Shown: positions 51,959 to 63,306, numbered from the stretch's first letter. The stretch is DNA of 64,000 nt from Myxococcales bacterium (GCA_016717005.1 JADJUF010000014.1:221001-285000), one strand, 5' to 3'. Numbers and translations are program-made. Notes: a model not told the origin generated them from the sequence alone.

Positions 51959-52462
51959 CTAAAGGCTCGGGCGCCAGGACAGGCTGGAGGGCTCGGACAG
52001 GCCGACCCCCTCGAATCCGTTCTTGGCGGCGAGGTCCATCGCGTGGATGATGTCCTTGTAGAACACCGGGTGCTGGGTGGTGCTCTCGGCGGCGATCTCG
52101 ATGTCTTTCTTGCCGTCGAAGATCGGCTCCTTGCGCAGGGCGACGATCGCGCCCTCGATCTTGCCCCACTCGTACTCGCCGTTCTCCTTCTTGGCCACGA
52201 CCGGATCGATCGGGGCCGAGCTGACCCCGATGTAGATCGTGTCGGGCTGCAGCAAGATGGAGATCTTGGGCTCGATGACGTCCGGCGGCGGCTCGTTCGA
52301 GCGGGCCTTGCCCTTGGGCTGGATCGTGATGCGCGCGATCTCGCTCCACACCGCGGTCACCAGCAAGAAGGCGGTGAGGCAGCTCATCAGGTCGATGAAG
52401 GGAACAATGTTCAACTCGACGTTGAACGACTTGCTGTTCCCGGTATCAATGGCTCCGCCCAT
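51959..52462 (-). CDS. ExbD/TolR-family protein (first copy)
   Basis: A 167-residue protein with N-terminal VELNIVPFIDLMSCLTAFLL, where D24 is the conserved Asp of the single helix, then a periplasmic domain (PKISILLQPDTIYIGV, IEGAIVALRKEP, VFYKDIIHAMDLA). It lies between exbB and the second exbD. One ExbB with two ExbD proteins is the arrangement of the AglR-AglQ-AglS gliding motor of Myxococcus, though generic Tol/Exb energy coupling is also possible. The start ATG has GGAGG upstream. Confidence 0.88.
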   Translation of the reverse strand: MGGAIDTGNSKSFNVELNIVPFIDLMSCLTAFLLVTAVWSEIARITIQPKGKARSNEPPPDVIEPKISILLQPDTIYIGVSSAPIDPVVAKKENGEYEWGKIEGAIVALRKEPIFDGKKDIEIAAESTTQHPVFYKDIIHAMDLAAKNGFEGVGLSEPSSLSWRPSL

Positions 52463-52570
52463 CGGGGTCCTCCAGAGGTAGTTGGCAGGTCAGATCGACA
52501 GGTCAGCCCACGAGCCCGATCGAGCCGAAGCTCGGCGGGAGGGTCACGCGACCGCTCGTGGGCCTGGGGA

Positions 52571-53215
52571 TCAGCCCTGCGGCGACTGCATCTGGGCGCG
52601 GTGGTTGACGACCAGGTTCACGACCTGGACGGTCACCTCGTTGATGTCGTCGGTGACCTTGGTGGTCTTGCCCTGCAGCAGCGAGAAGCCGAGCAGACCG
52701 ACCAGCGAGGTGCCGATGCCGAAGGCGGTGCAGTTGAGGGCCTCGGAGATGGCGCCGGCGAGGTCCTGCGCCTTGTTTCCGCCCTGGTCGTCGCCGACCG
52801 ACTTGAAGGCCTTGATCATGCCGGTGATGGTGCCGATGAGGCCGGCCATGACGGCGAAGTTCGAGAGCATCGCCAGGTACGGCGTGCGCGCGTTGATCTT
52901 GGGGAGCTCGCGGAGCGCGGACTCGTCCATGGCCGCCTGGACCTCGTCGTCGCTCTTGTTGAACTTCATGAGGCCCGCCTGGACGATGCGGGTCATCGGG
53001 GTCGGGTTGCCCGAGCACACCTTGATGGCGCCCTGGACGTTGCCGGCCATGACCTGGCTCTTGAGCAGGGCCAGGAGCTTGTCCTTGTCGACGGAGGCCT
53101 TGAACAGGTAGACCGAGCGCTCGACGATGATGCCGATGATGAGGATCGAGGTGATGAGGATGAGCCACATGCCCCATCCGCCCTCATGAAACGCTGCCGA
53201 AATCGTCTGCAACAT
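52571..53215 (-). CDS. ExbB/TolQ/MotA-family proton channel
   Basis: A 214-residue protein with three helices: residues about 14-34 (GMWLILITSILIIGIIVE), 118-138 (AVMAGLIGTITGMIKAF) and 158-180 (TAFGIGTSLVGLLGFSL). The core LIGTITGMI and the Thr-bearing TAFGIGTSLVGL match the channel family. It forms the stator pore with the ExbD proteins. GGAGGAAG sits 6 bases before ATG 53215. It is the first gene of the motor cluster. Confidence 0.9.
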   Translation of the reverse strand: MLQTISAAFHEGGWGMWLILITSILIIGIIVERSVYLFKASVDKDKLLALLKSQVMAGNVQGAIKVCSGNPTPMTRIVQAGLMKFNKSDDEVQAAMDESALRELPKINARTPYLAMLSNFAVMAGLIGTITGMIKAFKSVGDDQGGNKAQDLAGAISEALNCTAFGIGTSLVGLLGFSLLQGKTTKVTDDINEVTVQVVNLVVNHRAQMQSPQG

Positions 53216-53445
53216 GGTCGACTTCCTCCGAGTACCGGGCGCCGTGCGCGGGTTGAGAAGTTGAAAAGAAACCGAGGTTTCACTGTGCAAGGACAGATCC
53301 ATGCACTTAACCCGCTGAGATCGCGGGAACTCCCGCCGCTGGCCCCCGGGGCGAGCCGGGGCGCGACGCAACGGCCCGAGGCGAAATGCCCCGATCTGCG
53401 GGTCGGTGGGAACCGACGGCCCGGCGCTGGTGTCAGAGGCGTTCG

Positions 53446-54030
53446 GTGAAGCTCCGCCATCTCTCGCTCGCCGACGTCGTCGTGGTCATCGTGGTCGCGG
53501 TCGCGTTGTTCCTGCCGGCCCGCCGGCTGTCCGCGACGCCGGTCGGCAAGGTCGACGATCACGGCCGGCGCGCCCTGGCGTTCGCCGAGGCCCGGGTCGA
53601 GGCGCGGCCCGGCGACGGCCCAGCGGTCTACGAGCTGGTGCGCCTGCTCGGCGACGCCAAGCTGTCGGACTGGGCGGTCCAGGCCGCGGCGGTGGCGGCC
53701 GGCCGCGCGACCGAGTCGCCGACGCACTGGCGCGCGCTCCTGGCGGTGTCGGTGGCCCACGTCGATCGCTACGAGGCCAAGGAGGCGCTCGACTACGCGA
53801 CCCAGGCGCTGGCGGCGTGCGCGCGGGCCGCGGCGACCACCTGCCCCAGCTGGGAGCAGGTCCGCGTCGAGCTGTACCAGCGCCACCTCGACGCCGGCGT
53901 CCGCTCGGGCATCAACCCGCGGCAGAACCCGATCGCGTTCCGCCAGGCCGGCGAGGCCGCGCTCCGGCAGGTGCGCACGATGGGCACCGGCATCGCGCCG
54001 CAGCCGCAGCCGCAGCCGCCGGCGCCGTAG
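53446..54030 (+). CDS. Membrane-anchored TPR-like protein, unknown function
   Basis: A 194-residue protein with an N-terminal membrane helix (VVVVIVVAVALFLPA, about residues 11-26) and a soluble helical part resembling two or three TPR units (RRALAFAEARVEARPGDGPA, WAVQAAAVAAGRATES, EALDYATQALAACARAA). The end is QPQPQPPAP. GTG 53446 is the likely start because longer readings are Arg/Pro shadows. It is divergent from exbB, 230 bases away, and could serve the motor, but that is inference. Confidence 0.65.
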   Translation: MKLRHLSLADVVVVIVVAVALFLPARRLSATPVGKVDDHGRRALAFAEARVEARPGDGPAVYELVRLLGDAKLSDWAVQAAAVAAGRATESPTHWRALLAVSVAHVDRYEAKEALDYATQALAACARAAATTCPSWEQVRVELYQRHLDAGVRSGINPRQNPIAFRQAGEAALRQVRTMGTGIAPQPQPQPPAP

Positions 54031-54098
54031 GTCGCGCCGGCCCGTCGCGCGGCGCCCCCGCGCACGGCCGCGCCAAGCTCCGCGACCGACCGGACGGC

Positions 54099-54824
54099 TC
54101 ACCCCAGGACGACGTCGGCGATCAGCGGCCGGTGGTCGCTGGCCTGCTTGGCCAGCTCGGTCTCGCCGCGCATCAGGGCGTCGAACCGGACCGCGCCGCG
54201 GACGTAGATCCCGTCGAGCGCGCGCAGCGGCGCCCAGGCCGGGAACGTGCGCGGCCGGCGGCCGACGCCGGCGAAGCCGTGGGGCACGAGCCAGCCGCTC
54301 AGCGAGCCCCAGACGTCGTTGAGGTCGCCGCCGATGACGACCGGGGTCTGCTGGTGCAGGCCGTGGAGCGGGTGGCACTCGACGAAGTTCTCGACCTGGA
54401 TGCGCCGCTCGTACTGGGCCAGGCCGAGGTGCAGGTTGAACACGTGCAGCGTGCGGGTCAGCTGCTCGTCGCGGATCCGGCAGGCGACGTGGAGCGCGCT
54501 GCGCCGCTTCTTGGGGGCGACGGTCAGATCGATGTTGCGCATCTCGTCGAGCGGGAACCGCGACAGCACCGCGTTGCCGTAGGTGCCGCCGCCGCGGACG
54601 GTGACGTTGGGGAACCACGCGTGGTGGGCGAGGCCGAGGCCGTCGGCCAGGAGGCTGGCCTGGTGGTCGCCGTTGGAGCGGCGGGCGCCGGCGTCGACCT
54701 CCTGCAGCAAGACGATGTCGGGCTGGTAATACGCCAGGCACGCGACCGTCCGCGCGGGATCGTAGCGGCGGTCGAGCCCGCCGATGCACTTGTGGATGTT
54801 GTAGCTGGCGATCCGGACCTTCAC
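54099..54824 (-). CDS. Endonuclease/exonuclease/phosphatase family protein
   Basis: A 241-residue EEP-fold hydrolase. The motifs are RIASYNIHKCIGG, DIVLLQEVD with the metal Glu, GNAVLSRFP, FNLHLGL, VIGGDLNDVWG and the final ASDHRPLIADV catalytic His. Family members include nucleases and phosphodiesterases; with no signal peptide this is cytoplasmic and the substrate is open. The GTG start overlaps the stop of the PP2C gene (GTGA), so the two are co-expressed. Confidence 0.88.
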   Translation of the reverse strand: MKVRIASYNIHKCIGGLDRRYDPARTVACLAYYQPDIVLLQEVDAGARRSNGDHQASLLADGLGLAHHAWFPNVTVRGGGTYGNAVLSRFPLDEMRNIDLTVAPKKRRSALHVACRIRDEQLTRTLHVFNLHLGLAQYERRIQVENFVECHPLHGLHQQTPVVIGGDLNDVWGSLSGWLVPHGFAGVGRRPRTFPAWAPLRALDGIYVRGAVRFDALMRGETELAKQASDHRPLIADVVLG

Positions 54825-57001
54825 GCGCGCGCGCCTCCGTCGATGCGAGCGACCACGAGGGTCATGTCGTCGTCGATCGGCAACCCGCCGAGGTGCGCGG
54901 CCAGCTCGCCGGCCAGGCGCCGCTGGACCGCGACCGGGTCGAGCTCGTCCTCGCCGAGGCGGCGGAGCACGCGCTGCAGGCGGCGGTCGCCGAACTGCTT
55001 CCCGTCGGCGCCGTGGCACTCGATCAAGCCATCGGTGTACCAGATGACTACGTCGCCCGCCGCGATCGGCCGGGTCGCGAGCTTCGCCACCGTCTGCGCG
55101 CCCGCGCCCAGCGGGTTGCCCCGCGCCACCAGCGCCGACAGCTCGACCGTGTCGCCGTTGGCCCCCACGGTCGCGCGCGGACGGCACACGTACGGCGCGA
55201 CGTGGCCGGCGTTGGCGAAGTGGATCTCGCCCGCGACCGGATCGAGCACCGCGGCGAAGCAGGTCAGGTGGAAGCGGCCGGCGCCGACCTGGCGGACCGC
55301 GTGGTCGAGCTGGTGCAAGAGGGTCAGCACGTCGAGGTCCTCGGGCCGGGCCAGCACCGCGGCGTCGCACGCGCCGCGGGCGGCCGCGGTCACCATCGCC
55401 GCCGCCACGCCCGAGCCGGTCACGTCGCCGATCACGATCAGCGTGCGCCCGCCGGACAGCGCGTAGCGCGACCACCAGTCGCCGCCGCACTCGCTCGCGG
55501 GCTGCCACGAGCCGACCACGGTCACGCCGTGGTGGCGGCTCGGCTCGGGACCGGGCACGAACCCGGCCTGCACCGCCGCCGCCAGCTCGACGTCGCGGAC
55601 CAGCTCGGCCCGGTCGGCGGCCTCGTCGGCGATGCGCACGTAGTCGAGCGCGGCGCCGGCGCGATCGGCGATCGACCCCAGGAACCGGAGCTCGAGCGGC
55701 CGCCGGGCCGCGCCGCGGCCGCGCTGCCGCAGCACCAGCAGGCCCACCAGCTCGTCGCGCACGATCAACGGCACCAGCGCGGCCGCGCCGTGGGCGGCCA
55801 TCAGCCGCTCGATCGACGGCCGGAGGTCGGCCAGATCGGCGCCCTCGATCTCGCCCAGGAACAGCGGCCGCCGACGCTCCGCCAGCCACGGCCCCAGCAG
55901 CGGATCGGGCACGTGATCGCCCTCGATCGCGGTCCCGTCGGCGCGCCGCCACGACCAGTCGTCGCGGGCCGGCGTGATCACCTCGACCTCGTTGCCGACG
56001 CCGATCTCGCACACCTCGCGGGTGAGCGCGGCGACCTCGTCGACCCGGGTCAGCTGGCGCACCCGGGTCGCGTACTGCGTGACCAGGCGATCGAGCGGGC
56101 CCTCGCCCGGCGCGCGGATCGACCACAGCCGCGCGAGCAGCGCCACCGTCAGCCGCGCCCCGAGCGCGCCCAGCATCAGCGCCCCCGCGGCCACCCACGC
56201 CGGCCAGTCGGTGATCGCGTACCGGGCCACCCCCCAGGCCGCAGCGCCGCTCAGCGACAGGGCCAAGAACGCCACCGGCGCCCGGCTGTCGAGGGACTGC
56301 GCCCGCAAGAGGTCGTCCTGCAAGATCGAGCGCAGCGCCAGCAGCGACCCGATCGTCACGAACAGCCAGCTCAGCGGCACGTAGCCGACGCCGTACGCGA
56401 GCAGCACGTCGCTCATGCCCATGAACGACACCGCCAGCGCCACGAGCCCGCCCCACAGCTGCCGCCGTCGCAGCGGCGAGGTCGCCCGCCGCGCGGCCCG
56501 GAGCGCCTCGACGAACGCGGTCACCGACACCACCGAGATCGTCAGCGTCGCGGGCAGCACCATCGGGCCCGCGGCGAAGAACCGCAGCCCCGACGGGGTG
56601 CGGATCACCCGCGCGACCGCGAGGTCGGTCGTCAGCCCGAGCGCGAGGAACACCAGCGCGACCGCCGCGGCCAGGATCACCGGTGCGCGGTAGGCGCGCA
56701 GCCGCCCTGCCAGCGCCAGCTCGAACACCATCGCCCCGGTCGCGGCCAGCGGCACGAACGCGATGCCGAAGCGGAAGAACGCGTGCGCGGCGACGTCGTC
56801 GGGCGCCGCGACCGCCAGCCCGAAGCCGACCACGAACGGCAAGAGCCCGCTCGAGAACAGGATGATCGGCGCCCGCAGGTGCGGCGCCCCGCGCATGAAC
56901 AGCGCGTACAGCAGCACCGCGGCGAGCGCGCTGGCGGCCACCACGAACGGCAGGCCGACCAGGCCGAGCGCGTAGCTGTCGGCGTCGAGCAGGGGCGTCA
57001 T
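54821..57001 (-). CDS. Membrane PP2C/SpoIIE-type phosphatase with GAF domain
   Basis: A 726-residue protein. About eight hydrophobic helices fill residues 15-310. A GAF-like region follows at about 330-470 (LTREVCEIGVGNEVEVIT, AALVPLIVRDELVGLLVL), and then a SpoIIE/PP2C catalytic domain with QPASECGGDWW, VIGDVTGSGVAAAM, FANAGHVAPY, YTDGLIE and IDDDMTLVV; the metal Asps are in place. It should dephosphorylate Ser/Thr in response to a membrane or ligand signal. It is divergent from a Ser/Thr kinase 164 bases away, a likely kinase-phosphatase pair. Confidence 0.9.
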   Translation of the reverse strand: MTPLLDADSYALGLVGLPFVVAASALAAVLLYALFMRGAPHLRAPIILFSSGLLPFVVGFGLAVAAPDDVAAHAFFRFGIAFVPLAATGAMVFELALAGRLRAYRAPVILAAAVALVFLALGLTTDLAVARVIRTPSGLRFFAAGPMVLPATLTISVVSVTAFVEALRAARRATSPLRRRQLWGGLVALAVSFMGMSDVLLAYGVGYVPLSWLFVTIGSLLALRSILQDDLLRAQSLDSRAPVAFLALSLSGAAAWGVARYAITDWPAWVAAGALMLGALGARLTVALLARLWSIRAPGEGPLDRLVTQYATRVRQLTRVDEVAALTREVCEIGVGNEVEVITPARDDWSWRRADGTAIEGDHVPDPLLGPWLAERRRPLFLGEIEGADLADLRPSIERLMAAHGAAALVPLIVRDELVGLLVLRQRGRGAARRPLELRFLGSIADRAGAALDYVRIADEAADRAELVRDVELAAAVQAGFVPGPEPSRHHGVTVVGSWQPASECGGDWWSRYALSGGRTLIVIGDVTGSGVAAAMVTAAARGACDAAVLARPEDLDVLTLLHQLDHAVRQVGAGRFHLTCFAAVLDPVAGEIHFANAGHVAPYVCRPRATVGANGDTVELSALVARGNPLGAGAQTVAKLATRPIAAGDVVIWYTDGLIECHGADGKQFGDRRLQRVLRRLGEDELDPVAVQRRLAGELAAHLGGLPIDDDMTLVVARIDGGARA

Positions 57002-57165
57002 CTAGCGCCCGGCTGAGAATAGCGGTCCCGCGACCGCGCGGGTGTACAATACGTGGCTGATCGCCGACGATCGCGATCGGTCTGTGCCGCTCTCTCGCCT
57101 GGACGCCCACCCGCACCTCACCCGCGCCTGTCCGCCGTCCGCGCGCGGGTGCGCGGAGCCTCGCC

Positions 57166-59187
<2,022 letters not shown>

Positions 59188-59392
59188 TCGGCGGCGTCAG
59201 GGGCGGCGGGGTCGGGAGGCCGCGCCCAAGGTCGCGGCGAGGTCAGCCCGCGCGCCGACCGCCGCTCCGTCTGCGGGACGTGGTCCCGCGCGCCGACCGC
59301 CTCACGTCTGCGAGGTGGCGCCGGGTCGCCCGCCGCCCTCCCCAGTTGTGGAGGCGGCGGTCCCGCGCGGCGAGCCGCGCGACGCCCGCGCC

Positions 59393-60352
59393 TCAATACG
59401 AGTAGGTGGTCTTGCCGGTCAGCGTCCCGGTGGTCGGCATGCCGTTCGCCGTCCCGCTGATCGGGCCGCTCATCGACATCTCGATCGGGTTCGTGCTCGG
59501 CAGCTCCAGCCGGGCGGTGCCCTTCATGTCGAACTGCAGCTGCTCCGTGCCCTTGGCCTGGACCATCGACATGGTGAGCTCGAAGACCGCGACGGTCGCG
59601 TCGAACGACCGCAACGTGAACGAGATCGCCGACGGCACCGGCTTGCCCGGGTTGGCGCGCGCCTTGAGCTTGGCGAGATCGTCAGCGGTGAACACGTACG
59701 GCTCGCCGATGGTCCAGGTGCGGTTGGCGAGGATCTGCTGCATCACGTCCGGCTTGCCCAGCTCGTCGTTCTCGTCGGCCAGCTCGGCCAGCTCCTCGGC
59801 CGACACCGCCGCGCCGTCGGCGGTCGTCGCCTTGATCTCGCCGGCCTCCGACCACACCACGTAGGCCTTGCCGGCCAGCACGTTGGGCTTGGCCTGGACC
59901 TTGCCCGCGATGGTCTGGGTGTTGCTGATCGACGGGTAGCTGGCCTTGACCTTCATCATGACGTCGCCGGCGAGCTCGAGGAGCTCGAGCTGCTCCTCCT
60001 TGTGGCCGACGACCTGCACGTCGACCTTCTTGCCCTTCGCGTCCATCTGCAGAGCGATCTCGTTGTCTTCGATCTTGGTGCGCTTGTCGCCGACCTTGGG
60101 CGGCACCTCGGTGAGCTTGAGCGTGGTCCCGGCGGCGGGCGCGGCCGCCGGCGCGGCGGGCTCAGCGGCGGGCGCGGCGGTCCCAGCGGCGGTGCCCGCG
60201 GCCGGCGCGGCGGTGCCCGCGGCCGGCGCGGCGGTGCCCGCGGCCGGCGCGGCGGTGCCGGCGGCCGGCGCGGGCTTGTCGGACTTCTTGCAGGCGGACG
60301 CGACCAGCGCGCTGGTGAGCGCGGCGGCGAGGACGATCGAGGAGGTGCGCAT
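59393..60352 (-). CDS. Lipoprotein with Ala/Pro repeat linker, unknown function
   Basis: A 319-residue lipoprotein. The signal peptide ends LVASACKKSD with the lipobox Cys. Residues 30-80 are tandem AAPAAGT units (21-base DNA repeats at about 60150-60260). The body is a beta-rich domain (KTKIEDNEIALQMDAKGK, KVDVQVVGHKEEQLE, YVFTADDLAKLKA) ending GTLTGKTTYSY; I do not recognise it. The ATG at 60352 follows GATACC. It is preceded by a gene-free 391-base spacer. Confidence 0.8.
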   Translation of the reverse strand: MRTSSIVLAAALTSALVASACKKSDKPAPAAGTAAPAAGTAAPAAGTAAPAAGTAAGTAAPAAEPAAPAAAPAAGTTLKLTEVPPKVGDKRTKIEDNEIALQMDAKGKKVDVQVVGHKEEQLELLELAGDVMMKVKASYPSISNTQTIAGKVQAKPNVLAGKAYVVWSEAGEIKATTADGAAVSAEELAELADENDELGKPDVMQQILANRTWTIGEPYVFTADDLAKLKARANPGKPVPSAISFTLRSFDATVAVFELTMSMVQAKGTEQLQFDMKGTARLELPSTNPIEMSMSGPISGTANGMPTTGTLTGKTTYSY

Positions 60353-60743
60353 GCCGTGGGGTATCACGACCGCGACCACGGCGGGGCCGCGCCGCTACGC
60401 CGCCAGCGCCCGCCGCAGCACCCGCTCACGATCCGTGACGTGGTCGGCGTCGATCGGGAACACCGTGACCTCGAGGTGGCCGTCGTCGGTGGCTCGAGGA
60501 CCGGTCGGTGCCCGACGCCAAGGCCACACCGGTGCGCGCGCGGCCGCGCGCGGCCGCGCAGCGTGATGGTCGTGCGCGAGTCGCTCCCTCGGGTCACAGG
60601 CGCTCGGCGCGGCGGCGCGTCGGTCGGCGCAGGCTCGTCGGGCGTGACCGTCAACGCGGGCCCGACCTCTACGCATGGTCGCGCGCGCAGCACTGAACGT
60701 GCCGCACCGGCGCCCTTGCGGAGCACCGGCCGGCTCGACTACC
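60353..60743. other. Spacer of 391 bases without a confident gene
   Basis: On the minus strand, bases 60478-60395 can be read as GHLEVTVFPIDADHVTDRE and the next residues to a TAG, protein-like, and another frame at about 60660-60540 reads ALTVTPDEPAPTDAP. They are not in one frame and have no start. This may be the worn remnant of a small gene; otherwise I see nothing in it. Confidence 0.3.
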
Positions 60744-61394
60744 GTGATTCGGTTGTACATTCGTGTGGGGACATGGATTGGCGTGGCGTTCGGTGCGACC
60801 GGGTGCTCGCTCGGCGTCCATTCGCTCCTGGCCCGCAACCCGGACCAGAACCTGACCCTCACCCCCGACATCCGGAGCGGTTCGCTGACCGGCACCGTCG
60901 ACGAATCGGTGGGGGCGACCGAGCTCTCGGTGGGGGGCATGATCGGGCGCGACGCGGTCGTGGTCGAGCTCGGCGCGAGCTTCGGCGTGCGCCAGGTCGG
61001 CTTCGAGTCGCCGACCGACGGGCTGACGATGGTCAAGCCGCCGGCTCGGCCTGATGGCCTCGAGGGCCGCGGCTTCTACGACGCGTACTTCGCCGGCGTG
61101 ATGGTGCCGGTGACCACCGTCGACCGGCTGGGGATCGGCGGCTACGCTCGCGCTCAGGTCACCGGCCTGTCTCGGCTGTTTCCGTCGAGCAGCGCGAGCT
61201 ACGACCTCGAGGCTGGGGTCGAGCTCGACCTGCCGATGGCGACCGGTCCGAACCGGATCTTCGTCCGGATCGGCGGCGTCCTCGAGGGCGCGAACTACGA
61301 GCTCGACATGGCCGACGACATCGGCAACGCGACGGGCTCGACCTCGTTCTTCGGTTTGACCACGACCATCGGAGTCCGGGTATGGGAGCGATGA
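60744..61394 (+). CDS. Putative envelope beta-barrel lipoprotein (first of three)
   Basis: A protein of about 216 residues I do not recognise. The N-terminus has a hydrophobic stretch ending FGATGCSLG, lipobox-like. The remainder has alternating strands (GSLTGTVDESVGATELSVGG, DAVVVELGASFGVRQVGF, RIFVRIGGVLEGANYEL, FFGLTTTIGVRVW), the look of a small outer-membrane barrel. The start is uncertain: GTG 60744 is used, GTG 60765 is possible. The stop overlaps the next ATG (ATGA), opening a three-gene operon of similar proteins. Confidence 0.65.
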   Translation: MIRLYIRVGTWIGVAFGATGCSLGVHSLLARNPDQNLTLTPDIRSGSLTGTVDESVGATELSVGGMIGRDAVVVELGASFGVRQVGFESPTDGLTMVKPPARPDGLEGRGFYDAYFAGVMVPVTTVDRLGIGGYARAQVTGLSRLFPSSSASYDLEAGVELDLPMATGPNRIFVRIGGVLEGANYELDMADDIGNATGSTSFFGLTTTIGVRVWER

Positions 61395-62230
61395 GCCGCG
61401 CCGTCCGGATGGCCACGGCCGCCGCGCTCGCGCTCGCGAGCGGCTGTCTCGCCGGCGACATCGGCCATCCGCAGGCGGCCTTCAGGCTCGGTCACGGCAA
61501 CGCGATCGCCGCCGCCGGGACGTCGCGCGGCACCAGCGCGTCGATCGTGTACGCCGACCACGGCGGCCCCTTGACCCGGACCGCGCTGTTCATCCCGCGC
61601 CTCCTGAACGCGCCCGCGAGCCCCGTGCAGGGCAAGTGCTCGGACAACGTGCTCGGCACCGTGACCACCTGCGTGTACTGGGTGACGCAGGCGGGGCTCG
61701 ACGAGTACAAGGTCAAGGTCGCGGCCTGGCAACAGAACCTGATGACCGGCAAGTCGTCGGCCGAGACCAGCCTCGAGGTGGCGAGCACCGCGCTCGGCGG
61801 CGACACCTCGGGCTTCCGGTTCACGCTCGACTACCCGCTGTTCGGCGAGGGGCGGGTGTTGGTCAAGGCCGGGGTCGGGTTCGGCATGTTCACGATGCAT
61901 GGTCGGTCGACGCGGACGCTGACCGCGACGCCGACCAGCGTCCAGGTCGTCGAGGCGACCGCGGACGTCAAGAGCAGCCACCTCGCGCTGCCGTTGACGG
62001 TGCTGGTGGCGCTGCCCCAGAGCGTCCTCGCCTCGTACCGCCTCGAGTGGAACCTGCTCCGCTACCAGGGCCTCGGCGACGGCCCGAATGAGACCTACCA
62101 CCCGCAGGTGTCGCGGTTCGGGCTCGAGCGGATGCTCGCGCCCTACGTGCGCCTCGGGGTCGAGCTGCAGATCGACGGCGTGCGCGCCCGTTCGTCCACC
62201 GTCAGCGCGGAGCTGGGCGTTGCGTTCTAG
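61391..62230 (+). CDS. Putative envelope beta-barrel lipoprotein (second of three)
   Basis: A 279-residue protein with signal peptide ATAAALALASGCLAGD (lipobox SGC). Alternating strands such as FRFTLDYPLFGEGRVLVKAG, LALPLTVLVALPQSVLASY and YVRLGVELQIDG suggest an outer-membrane barrel or sandwich; it has one Cys pair (KCSDNV, TTCVYW). I chose ATG 61391, which overlaps the upstream stop; ATG 61382 is an alternative. The next gene starts inside its last codons. Confidence 0.7.
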   Translation: MSRAVRMATAAALALASGCLAGDIGHPQAAFRLGHGNAIAAAGTSRGTSASIVYADHGGPLTRTALFIPRLLNAPASPVQGKCSDNVLGTVTTCVYWVTQAGLDEYKVKVAAWQQNLMTGKSSAETSLEVASTALGGDTSGFRFTLDYPLFGEGRVLVKAGVGFGMFTMHGRSTRTLTATPTSVQVVEATADVKSSHLALPLTVLVALPQSVLASYRLEWNLLRYQGLGDGPNETYHPQVSRFGLERMLAPYVRLGVELQIDGVRARSSTVSAELGVAF

Positions 62231-63026
62231 CGCGCTCCCCTCGCTGGCGGTCGCGGTCCTCGTCCTCGGGCGGGGCGCGCCGGCGGCCGCGCAGGGCGCG
62301 CCGCCCGACGACCTCGAGCCCGCGGGCCCCGCCGATGACGACGAGCCCGACGACGCGGCGACACCTGCCGACGACGACGCCGCCGCCACCGACACCCCCG
62401 ACGCCCCCGCCGCTCCCGACGCCCCCGACGCCCCCGACGCCCCCGACGCTGCCCCCGACCGCCGCGCGGACCGTCCGTCGATCGTCGTTGGACTCGAGCT
62501 CGGCGTCGGCGGGGTGATCGGCGGAGGCAGCGAGGTCCACGGGGCCGGGTTCGGCCGCGGCTTCTCGATCGGCGTCCGCTGGCGCCAGACCTCGCTCGAG
62601 TGGCACTTCGCCGAGCTCTACGACGCGCCGGTCGACGCGGGGCTGGTCGCCTCCAACGCCGCCGGCCAGCTCAGCATGTCGAGCCTCGGCCTGCGGCTAG
62701 CGCCCACGCCGACGCTGTCGGTGTACGGCGGGATCGCCTATGCGGACGTGCCGCTCCTGGTCCGCGACTCTGACACCGTCGTCCGTGGCAGCTCGATCGA
62801 GGGGATCGGACCGATCGCCGGAGTGGCCGTCGGCTGGTCGGCCGGGCCCATGGCCTTCGGGCTCGAGCTGCGCCTCGCCCGGCTGCTGATCACCGACGCC
62901 GTCCCGCCGCACCTCACCGTCACCGGCCCCGCCGACGCATCCGGGACGATCCCCGTGACGACCGATCACGCCAGCCTCCACCCCACGATCGCAACGCTGA
63001 CCGTCACCGTCCGCCTCGCCGACTGA
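62220..63026 (+). CDS. Putative outer-membrane protein with Asp/Ala/Pro linker (third of three, TTG start)
   Basis: A 268-residue exported protein. The reading begins at TTG 62220, 10 bases before the upstream stop ends; GGAG at 62209-62212 is 7 bases from it and no ATG or GTG fits the signal peptide SLAVAVLVLGRGAPAAAQG. A DAPAAPDAPDAP-type linker follows. The C-terminal 180 residues are strands of a barrel (GVGGVIGGGSEVHGAGFGRG, SLGLRLAPTPTLSVYGGIA, FGLELRLARLLI) ending in VTVRLAD. Function unknown. Confidence 0.72.
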   Translation: MRSSALPSLAVAVLVLGRGAPAAAQGAPPDDLEPAGPADDDEPDDAATPADDDAAATDTPDAPAAPDAPDAPDAPDAAPDRRADRPSIVVGLELGVGGVIGGGSEVHGAGFGRGFSIGVRWRQTSLEWHFAELYDAPVDAGLVASNAAGQLSMSSLGLRLAPTPTLSVYGGIAYADVPLLVRDSDTVVRGSSIEGIGPIAGVAVGWSAGPMAFGLELRLARLLITDAVPPHLTVTGPADASGTIPVTTDHASLHPTIATLTVTVRLAD

Positions 63027-63038
63027 CCGCGCCGTCCC

Positions 63039-63306
63039 TTTCCTGCCGCGGTGCGGTCGAATTCGTTAGCGATCCCGGCCACCTGCGACCCAGGAGCCTG
63101 TCTCCTTTCCCGCCGCGGTGCGGCCGAATTCGTTAGCGATCCTGGCCACCTGCGACCCAGGAGCCTGTCCCCTTCCCGCCGCGGTGCGGCCGAATTTCGT
63201 TAGCGATCCTGGCCACCTGCGACCCAGGAGCCTGTCCCCTTTCCTGCCGCGGTACGGTCGAATTCGTTAGCGATCCTGGCCACCTGCGACCCAGGAGCCT
63301 GTCCCC
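63039..63306. repeat. Four tandem 67-base repeats
   Basis: Copies start at 63039, 63106, 63173 and 63240. Each reads TTTCC(T/C)GCCGCGGT(G/A)CGG, then CGAATTCGTTAGCGATCC, then GGCCACCTGCGACCCAGGAG and CCTGT. The third copy has one extra T and one missing base. Copies differ at few positions and no spacer separates them, so this is a tandem repeat and not a CRISPR array. It lies between the last envelope gene and the rRNA operon end. Confidence 0.9.

Noticed and set aside
63039..63306. Possible CRISPR array
   Set aside because: The 67-base units are contiguous, with no unique spacers, and there are no cas genes.
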